In this document: in pieces, positions 1 to 5,048 of the stretch
Layout: each line of letters opens with the position of its first letter
How positions within the stretch are numbered: position 1 is the stretch's first letter
NCBI GenBank assembly: GCA_947446935.1
Contig: CANFIV010000088.1
Span: 1 to 6,648 of the forward strand
From: Sphingomonadaceae bacterium
GTDB lineage: Bacteria > Pseudomonadota > Alphaproteobacteria > Sphingomonadales > Sphingomonadaceae
Direction: 5' to 3'
DNA length: 6,648 bases
Program-made: the position numbers and the translations under genes
Notes under the pieces: generated by a model
What the model saw: only the letters and a program-made list of their open reading frames with translations
Databases searched by the model: none
Told to the model about the DNA's origin: nothing

Positions 1-279
1 CATCTCATGATATGTATTGACGTCGCCGGTAGGCGTCGTGGGCGAATTGGCCATGGCGATCAGCAAGGCGACATCGAAATGCGCGAGGAAGAAATCCGGA
101 TCAGCGCTTTTCAGCACGAACACCAGCGCAGTCGGGTCCGCCTCAAGTTCCATCGCCAGTGCCGCCAGTTCTCCGAACAGAGCCGCTGTGATCACGTTGA
201 TCGGCGGCGCATCCACGACAGCCGTGATCAGCGCACCGGCCTGATGAACATGGAGCAAAGTATAGGTGTCATAGGCCAT
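1..279 (-). CDS. Crotonase-family protein (enoyl-CoA hydratase/isomerase-like), 5' part only
   Basis: This reading frame opens with ATG at 279 and stays open to the window edge, giving 93 residues of a protein whose C-terminal part lies outside. The N-terminal pattern fits the crotonase fold: a strand ending VVDAPPINVI (residues 21-30), a helix FGELAALAMELEADP (35-49), a strand ALVFVLKSA (51-59), then DFFLAHFD (62-69). Family members usually act on acyl-CoA thioesters (hydration, isomerisation, hydrolysis). The segment at 63-69 falls where classical members carry the oxyanion-hole motif FSAGxD. Here it reads FFLAHFD, so the usual AG pair is AH; this is a divergent subfamily and its substrate cannot be named. 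An AAGGAAG ribosome site lies about 8 bases before the ATG, which supports the start. The gene is convergent with none of its neighbours and is probably unrelated to the SLOG/TIR locus. Confidence 0.8.
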   Translation of the reverse strand, partial: MAYDTYTLLHVHQAGALITAVVDAPPINVITAALFGELAALAMELEADPTALVFVLKSADPDFFLAHFDVALLIAMANSPTTPTGDVNTYHEM

Positions 280-305
280 GGCATGCGCTTCCTTTGAGAA
301 CGGCC

Positions 306-333
306 AGCATACCGGCGAAAGGGGGCTTCGCAA
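306..333 (-). promoter_or_regulatory. Putative sigma-70-type promoter of the crotonase-family gene
   Basis: On the minus strand TTGCGA (333-328) and TATGCT (311-306) are separated by 16 bases. The -10-like box ends 26 bases before the ATG at 279, a normal leader length. Both boxes are partial matches to the consensus, and alphaproteobacterial promoters are often degenerate, so this is a candidate only. Confidence 0.4.
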
Positions 334-349
334 CTGTCAGTTGCGGAGC
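325..349. promoter_or_regulatory. Operator-like palindrome over the putative -35 box
   Basis: The core CGCAACT-GTC-AGTTGCG (329-345) is a perfect 7-bp inverted repeat with a 3-base centre. The arms extend to 325 and 349 (GCTT...GAGC) with a single G-T mismatch, giving 11 paired positions. No T-run follows on either strand, so a terminator is unlikely. It covers the putative -35 box of the minus-strand crotonase gene, where a dimeric repressor such as a TetR- or GntR-family protein would bind. The regulator itself is not in the window. Confidence 0.4.
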
Positions 350-381
350 TTGGAAGGAGGTCGGGAACTCGCCTGTCTCTC

Positions 382-401
382 AAAACCCACCCGGTGATGG
401 G
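382..401 (-). terminator. Weak Rho-independent-like terminator of the SLOG gene
   Basis: On the minus strand CCCATC-ACCG-GGTGGG (401-386) forms a 6-bp stem (one G-T pair) with a 4-base loop, followed directly by TTTT (385-382). It lies about 190 bases past the stop of the minus-strand SLOG gene and ahead of the crotonase promoter, so it sits where a terminator separating the two units would be expected. The stem and the T-run are both short. Confidence 0.3.
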
Positions 402-592
402 CGTTCCCTGCTGACTTGCGGCCCGTCCGGAATGTCCTGTTGAGGCTCGGCTTATAGGCGAAACAGGCCTTTGTTGATCGGAGCTGCTTCAGCGCCAACC
501 GTGACTGACAGCCATGCTGGGGTAACGGTTCGATTGGCTTAACAATGCGGGCAATCGCGCGATTGATTGAAAACCGTGTCGCAGAACAAATA

Positions 593-2536
593 TCAGACAG
601 GCACCGCAATATGCTTGCCGCCGAATACGGCCTGCCAGTTCTCGATTTCGGTTACCACGACATCGTCCGCCGCATGGGCAAGTTCGGAAACGCGGGCATA
701 GTCGAGCCGGTCATCTGGCGCTTCCAGAAGCAGGGCAATGCGTGAATGCACGCCGTCCAGCTTGGCGGCAGTGACTTCGGAGATGGCGGCAAACCGTTCA
801 AAATCGCCGAAATAGCGAATGCCTGCAATTGCTGCCCCAAAGGTTGGAAACGCAACGCCTAGGAAGGTGAACACGTACGATGTCGCGTGCGGCCAGTCGT
901 GCGGCAAGAGATGCAGCACGGCGCCCGCTTTCAATAGCAAATAGGCTGCCACCGACAGCACTGCCAGTTGGAACAACCGGGTCGAGAAGCCGTCCAGATT
1001 GTGGTGAACCGCATTGAGCCGTTTTGCCTTTGCTTCGTGGTAGTCGCGCTGGGCCACGACATGCGGATCGAGCAGGCCCGCCAGACCATGGCGCAGATAG
1101 GCTGGCGTGATCGCCACGCGTGGCAAGCCGATGGCGCGCAAGGCCTGCCGTGCATGGTATTCGGGCCAGGTCACATCGCCGCCTTGCGGCCAACGCCCCG
1201 GTGCGCGCGTGCTGCCAAGCAGCAACAGGATCGGCGCGTGGCGGAGATATTCGGCGACCCTGCGTGTCTCGAACCAGCGTCCGTGCCATCGCCACTTCCC
1301 ACCCAGCCAGGTGATCAGCAGGATCGTTGCCAGCAGCACGAATTCGAGGCTTGCAAACATCCACTTCTGCTCGCTTCCAGCAAGCGGCTGATAAGCAATC
1401 CCGCCAACTACGGCGAGTGCGGACAGCACGAAATTCGCGGTCATACCGCCGCGATAGGCGTCTGAAAGCCAAGAGGAGACCCCGTCAGCCCAGGCAAAGC
1501 GCCGCAGCACATCCCCGTCGATCCGGTCGGCGAAAGCAGGATCGCCGCCGGGAAGCGTCCGCGCTGCAGCGAGCAAGGCTGCACCTGTCCCGCTCGAGAT
1601 CGCGTCGGGCGCCTCATAGGTTTGAACAAGCGACCGGAACGGATGACGATCCCCGGAAAAGAGGGCCTCGACCCGGCGATAGCCCGCCCACCACCGATTG
1701 CTGCGCGGCCGCCAGACCTCGTTTTCCAGCCCGGCCTCGCCGCTTGCTTCCTCTGGCGTCAGGGCTGCGCTAACCAGCTTTGCCAGTTCCGCCTTGCGGT
1801 TCGCCCGGTCAACCTTGCCGGGCGCGACAAGCGCTTCAGGGGCGCGCAGGATCTGCCAATCCTCCGGGGCATTGGCATTGATCCAAATGACCGGTGCACC
1901 GTGCTCCAGTGCCTCTGAAATGGTATGCCCGGTCCCGCCGACAAAGGCCCGGCTCCGCCCGTCCCAGAGGCCGATGATGATGTCGGACTGTTCGATCATC
2001 ACTCGCCCGGCCAGCGCGACCCTTGCGGAACCGCGCGCAGCAAAGGCTTGCGCGGCGAAGAGATCGGCAGGCGACCTGAGTTTTTCGAGGTAGAGCCGGG
2101 TCAGCAGGGGATCGCGATCGGCGAGCTCGAACAGCCGTGCCGCTGCGGCGCATTCACGGATCGCGGTGGCACGGGCCTGTGTCCCCGCGTCGCTGGCCGC
2201 GCGTCCGCCAAGCAGAGCTTCCGCATCGGCAACCGAGTCTGGCGCGGCATTGATCGCCACATTCAGCGCAAGGCCGAACGGCAAGGGTGCCACCAGTTCC
2301 CAGTTTCGAGACACTGCAGAACGCGCGGCCATCTGGTCTGCGCCATCGGCAAGCAGGCAGTGCAGCCGTATCGGGGCACCAACCGAGTCTGCAGCCGCCG
2401 CGATGGCATCGAGCACCTGCTCCAGCGCGGCCGCGATCCGATCATGGTTTGCTTTGAACGCCGCATTGGCGGTCCGATGGCCGGTAACGCCCAGAGCGAG
2501 ACGGGCGGCAGGCGCGGGCGGCGCGGCGAAATTCAC
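593..2536 (-). CDS. SLOG-domain protein with four C-terminal membrane helices (SLATT-like)
   Basis: Product of about 647 aa, probably an inner-membrane nucleotide sensor or effector. The N-terminal ~220 residues read as a SLOG (LOG/DprA-like Rossmann) domain: first strand LALGVTGHR (about 13-21), LLADGADQMAA (61-71), then SDIIIGLWDG (183-192) and GGTGHTISEALEHG (199-212). The last resembles the GGxGTxxE nucleotide-binding motif of LOG proteins. A linker follows, then helix pair 1 (about 366-384 and 391-411) with the trailing W-x3-RR-x-AE-x-LR segment typical of SLATT-like 2-TM units, and helix pair 2 (about 520-543 and 551-575) with a similar trailing helix. I chose GTG at 2536 because GGAGAAG sits 8 bases upstream and the SLOG fold begins right after it. 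The frame stays open upstream to ATG 2713 and ATG 2758, but that extension is Cys/Arg-rich without a domain and 2758 would overlap the divergent gene. SLOG proteins are known to bind nucleotides or NAD-type ligands; the ligand here is unknown. Confidence 0.75.
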   Translation of the reverse strand: MNFAAPPAPAARLALGVTGHRTANAAFKANHDRIAAALEQVLDAIAAAADSVGAPIRLHCLLADGADQMAARSAVSRNWELVAPLPFGLALNVAINAAPDSVADAEALLGGRAASDAGTQARATAIRECAAAARLFELADRDPLLTRLYLEKLRSPADLFAAQAFAARGSARVALAGRVMIEQSDIIIGLWDGRSRAFVGGTGHTISEALEHGAPVIWINANAPEDWQILRAPEALVAPGKVDRANRKAELAKLVSAALTPEEASGEAGLENEVWRPRSNRWWAGYRRVEALFSGDRHPFRSLVQTYEAPDAISSGTGAALLAAARTLPGGDPAFADRIDGDVLRRFAWADGVSSWLSDAYRGGMTANFVLSALAVVGGIAYQPLAGSEQKWMFASLEFVLLATILLITWLGGKWRWHGRWFETRRVAEYLRHAPILLLLGSTRAPGRWPQGGDVTWPEYHARQALRAIGLPRVAITPAYLRHGLAGLLDPHVVAQRDYHEAKAKRLNAVHHNLDGFSTRLFQLAVLSVAAYLLLKAGAVLHLLPHDWPHATSYVFTFLGVAFPTFGAAIAGIRYFGDFERFAAISEVTAAKLDGVHSRIALLLEAPDDRLDYARVSELAHAADDVVVTEIENWQAVFGGKHIAVPV

Positions 2537-2747
2537 TCCAGCTTCTCCGTCTCGGCCTTCAGCGCAAGCAGGCGGGCGCCCGAAGAGTTGTTTTGATCTT
2601 TTCTGGCGGTCGGTCAACCGCGCGCGCAGCAAGAACTTGCGCGCATCAATTCGTGGATAGTATTCGCCAAGCTGCCGCAAGTGGGTAAAGTGTTTACAGT
2701 CCGCCTGTGTCATAACCCTGCACGAGCACGAGCGGCCAGAGGACAGG
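2537..2747. promoter_or_regulatory. Divergent intergenic region with two inverted repeats
   Basis: This region drives the SLOG gene leftward and the TIR gene rightward. Two symmetric elements are visible. ACTTGCG (2635-2641) and CGCAAGT (2676-2682) form a 7-bp inverted repeat with 34 bases between the arms. GTAAA-GTG-TTTAC (2685-2697) is a compact 13-bp palindrome 50 bases before the TIR start. A weak rightward promoter candidate is TTGCGC (2637-2642) with TATTCG (2661-2666), spacing 18; it overlaps the left arm. Leftward, TTGACC (2617-2612) is a fair -35 box but has no good -10 partner. AGAGGA (2738-2743) is the probable ribosome site of the TIR gene, with a short 4-base spacer. Confidence 0.4.
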
Positions 2748-4694
2748 ATGGAGCGCACAAGCGAGACTGCGCCGATCGAACATCACAAGGTCAGTGTCTT
2801 CGTTAGCTACTCGCGCGACGATCGTCCGGCTGCGCTGCCGATTATTGCAGCGCTTGAAGCGGAAGGCTTCAAGGTCTGGTGGGACGGATTGCTCGAGGGC
2901 GGCGATGCCTTTGCTCATGCGACCGAGGCGGCGCTTGAAACGGCGGATGCGGTTGTGGTGCTATGGTCCGCCATATCGATCCAATCGCATTGGGTGCGCG
3001 ACGAGGCTACGCGCGGCCGGGACCGTGGCTGTATGGTGCCTGTCACGATCGATGGAACCATGCCCCCGCTGGGCTTCCGTCAGATCCAGCTTGTCGATCT
3101 CACCGCGTGGAAGGGCGACGCGGCAGCGCCTAAGTTTGCGTTTCTTGCGAATGCCATCCGGGCGACTGCGGCGTCTCCCCGCAACCAGCTGAGATTTGCA
3201 AGCGCTGCGGTATCGGCGCCCGTCACCACCCGTCGGCGCGCCTTGATCCTTGCGGGAAGCGGAGCGGTTGCGGCTGCTGGCGGGTTGGCGGCCTGGACGA
3301 GCGGAATGTTCAAACGCGCGGCCACGACCAACAGTGTTGCGGTCTTGCCCTTCAGAAACTTGGGCGACGCGTCGCAGGATTATTTTTCCGATGGCCTGGC
3401 CGAAGAGTTGCGTGCCGTACTCAGCCGCAATCGGCAGTTAGAAGTTATGGGGGAAACCTCCTCAAACCGCTTCCGGAGCGACCGGCCCAGTGCGCAGGCC
3501 ATTTCGTCTGCCCTCAATGTTTCGCTGATCCTCGATGGCAGCGTGCGCACCGCCGGAAACGCCATGCGCATCACTGCGCAGCTCATTGATGGCCCAACCG
3601 GTTTTACCAAATGGTCCCAGACTTTCGACCGCAAGGTCGCTGATATCCTCGCGGTGCAAAGCGATATTGCCACGACTGTGGCCGATGCGATGATCGCAAA
3701 CATCTCAAGGGAGGCCGGTTTTGCCGCTCACCGCATCGGCGGCACACAGGACCCCAAGGCCTATGATGCGTTCCTGCGCGGCACTGCGCTTGCCGCGCTG
3801 GCCGCGAACGAGGCTTCGGATCGGGGTTCATTGGCCAGATTTGACGAAGCGATCGCGCTCGATCCGAGATTTGCCGTCGCCCATGCGGCCAGGTCTGGCG
3901 CGCTGACGGTCATCGCAAGCACCTATGCCAGAGGCGATCAGGTTAAGGCCTATCTGAAACAGGCCATCGCCGCCGCCAAAACCGCTGTCAGTCTCGCCCC
4001 TGATCTTGCGAAGGGGCACTTTGCGCTTGGCTATGCGCTGTTCAACGGCATGCTCGATATCAAGGCGGCCGAAGCGCCATACCGCAAGTGCTTTGAGCTC
4101 GGGTACGGCATTGCCGAAATCCTTGTCGACTTTGGCCAATATGCCGCAAACATCGGTAATTTCGCCGATGGCCGGAAAGCCTTCGCGCGCGCGCAGCGTC
4201 TCGACCCGCTCAATCCTGAAGTGTTTAGCGGGGCCGGACTTCTGGAGTTCTATGCCCGCCAGCCCGAAGCCGCCAAAGCCGCCTTCCGCAGCGCGCTTGC
4301 CTTGAATCCCAAGACCGGGATCGTTCACCGGATTTTGGGGGATATCGAACTTGCCCAAGGCCGGTTTCAAGAGGCACGTCAGCATTATGCGCACGAACCG
4401 TTCGAAATCCTGCGCCTGCCCGGGCTTGCTATTGCTGACATGCGGCTGTCAGGGGCGGAGGCAGGCGCACGGCATATGGCCATGCTTGTGCAGAAATACG
4501 GCGATAACAGCCTATACCAGCAAGTTGAAATACTCGCGCAATGGGGCCGCTTGGAGCCTGCCATGGAAGCTCTCGAAAAGGCTTACGCGATCAGCGATCC
4601 CGGGCTGGCCCAATTGCGGAACGATCCACTTCTTGATCCCGTTAGACAGAGCCCGAAATTTGTGACTATTCTGCGCGCGCTGGGATTTACCTGA
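2748..4694 (+). CDS. TIR domain - membrane helix - TolB/FlgO-like domain - TPR protein
   Basis: A 648-aa protein. Residues 15-135 form a TIR domain: VSVFVSYSRDD (15-25), VWWDGLLEGGDAF (43-55, BB-loop region), ADAVVVLWS (66-74) and SHWVRDE (80-86). Glu86, in the W-V-x-x-E context, matches the catalytic glutamate of NAD-cleaving TIR domains such as SARM1, so NADase activity is plausible. Residues about 165-183 (ALILAGSGAVAAAGGLAAW) after Arg162-164 form one membrane helix, predicting a cytoplasmic TIR. Residues 196-315 match the TolB N-terminal/FlgO-like domain found in CadC- and cyclase-type proteins (VAVLPFRNLG, DYFSDGLAEEL, LILDGSVR). Residues about 338-630 are TPR-like helical repeats (AIALDPRFAVAHAA, AQRLDPLNPEVFSGAGLLEF, ALALNPKTGIVHRILGDIEL). 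The last two domains would face the periplasm. ATG 2748 is the first start and gives an intact TIR fold. It is divergent from the SLOG gene and 43 bases ahead of the lipoprotein gene. Whether it acts in defence or in ordinary signalling is unknown. Confidence 0.88.
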   Translation: MERTSETAPIEHHKVSVFVSYSRDDRPAALPIIAALEAEGFKVWWDGLLEGGDAFAHATEAALETADAVVVLWSAISIQSHWVRDEATRGRDRGCMVPVTIDGTMPPLGFRQIQLVDLTAWKGDAAAPKFAFLANAIRATAASPRNQLRFASAAVSAPVTTRRRALILAGSGAVAAAGGLAAWTSGMFKRAATTNSVAVLPFRNLGDASQDYFSDGLAEELRAVLSRNRQLEVMGETSSNRFRSDRPSAQAISSALNVSLILDGSVRTAGNAMRITAQLIDGPTGFTKWSQTFDRKVADILAVQSDIATTVADAMIANISREAGFAAHRIGGTQDPKAYDAFLRGTALAALAANEASDRGSLARFDEAIALDPRFAVAHAARSGALTVIASTYARGDQVKAYLKQAIAAAKTAVSLAPDLAKGHFALGYALFNGMLDIKAAEAPYRKCFELGYGIAEILVDFGQYAANIGNFADGRKAFARAQRLDPLNPEVFSGAGLLEFYARQPEAAKAAFRSALALNPKTGIVHRILGDIELAQGRFQEARQHYAHEPFEILRLPGLAIADMRLSGAEAGARHMAMLVQKYGDNSLYQQVEILAQWGRLEPAMEALEKAYAISDPGLAQLRNDPLLDPVRQSPKFVTILRALGFT

Positions 4695-4737
4695 ACCGGT
4701 ATCCCTTGCATTCGGGGACACAACAAGGGGATTTTCC

Positions 4738-4971
4738 GTGAAGAAAATTTTGCTGTTCGTCGCGCTTGGCGGGGCGGTATTTGGCTTGGCGGGCTGCAAG
4801 TCTGAACCGGCTCCGGCACCGACGGAGGCCGTGACGGATTTGGCAACCGATGATGCAGCGGCTGCAAGTGACGCGCCTTCCGAAGAGCCGAGCGCACCCG
4901 GCACTGGAACTCCGTCAGACGACGGCCAAGGTGGCGGCATCGACCGGCCGGCGCAGCCCACTCAAAAGTAA
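4738..4971 (+). CDS. Small acidic lipoprotein
   Basis: A 77-aa protein with a clear lipoprotein signal: Lys2-Lys3, a hydrophobic stretch (residues 4-16) and lipobox LAGC with Cys20 as the lipidation site. Lys21 after the cysteine is not the Asp retention signal, so outer-membrane sorting is likely by the rule known from enterobacteria. The mature part (about 57 residues) is low-complexity, rich in Ala, Pro, Ser, Asp, Glu and Gly, without further cysteines or a recognisable domain. It is probably disordered. The start is GTG at 4738, with AAGGGG seven bases upstream; no ATG fits. It lies 43 bases after the TIR gene on the same strand and is probably co-transcribed with it. Its role is unknown; small lipoproteins are common in this group, so its link to the TIR gene rests on position alone. 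Confidence 0.82.
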   Translation: MKKILLFVALGGAVFGLAGCKSEPAPAPTEAVTDLATDDAAAASDAPSEEPSAPGTGTPSDDGQGGGIDRPAQPTQK

Positions 4972-4985
4972 GATCTTGGTTACTT

Positions 4986-5017
4986 CGGCATCCGGCCCAA
5001 GGGCCCGCCGGATGCCG
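4986..5017 (+). terminator. Strong hairpin after the lipoprotein gene (terminator or attenuator)
   Basis: CGGCATCCGGC (4986-4996) and GCCGGATGCCG (5007-5017) form a perfect 11-bp GC-rich stem with a 10-base loop. It begins 15 bases after the lipoprotein stop. Only a short GGTTTG follows, so the T-run is poor for an intrinsic terminator. It ends 31 bases before the protease ATG, too close for a full promoter in between. It may be a leaky terminator or a stem that sets the mRNA level between the two genes. Confidence 0.55.
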
Positions 5018-5048
5018 GTTTGCTGTGCCGAACGGCAAGGCTGATCCC

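Larger units (their letters stand above)
280..592. other. Intergenic region between the SLOG gene and the crotonase gene
   Basis: No convincing gene is seen in these 313 bases. Besides the promoter, palindrome and weak terminator listed separately, there is a perfect 14-bp palindrome CAATCGCGCGATTG (552-565) about 28 bases past the SLOG stop codon. A looser inverted repeat, CCTGTT/AACAGG, flanks a 20-base loop in the middle (about 437-468). The open frame on the minus strand across 609-337 lacks recognisable domains and overlaps the end of the SLOG gene. Confidence 0.5.

Noticed and set aside
524..542. tRNA-like T-loop string GGTTCGATT
   Set aside because: The flanking bases do not form the 5-bp T stem, and no acceptor or anticodon stem can be drawn around it.
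552..565. 14-bp palindrome CAATCGCGCGATTG as terminator of the SLOG gene
   Set aside because: The stem would have no loop and no T-run follows it on the minus strand. It is noted only as a palindrome.
337..609. Minus-strand frame of 90 codons after the SLOG gene
   Set aside because: It overlaps the SLOG stop, shows no domain and covers the palindrome and weak terminator. It is more likely untranslated spacer.
1925..2596. Plus-strand open frame of 223 codons inside the SLOG gene
   Set aside because: It is antisense to the SLOG domain coding region. The product is Arg/Gly/Cys-rich without a domain, and the SLOG frame clearly fits better.
2537..2758. N-terminal extension of the SLOG protein from ATG 2758 or ATG 2713
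   Set aside because: The extension reads Cys/Arg-rich with no domain, the 2758 start would overlap the divergent TIR gene, and GTG 2536 has a good ribosome site. ATG 2713 cannot be fully excluded.
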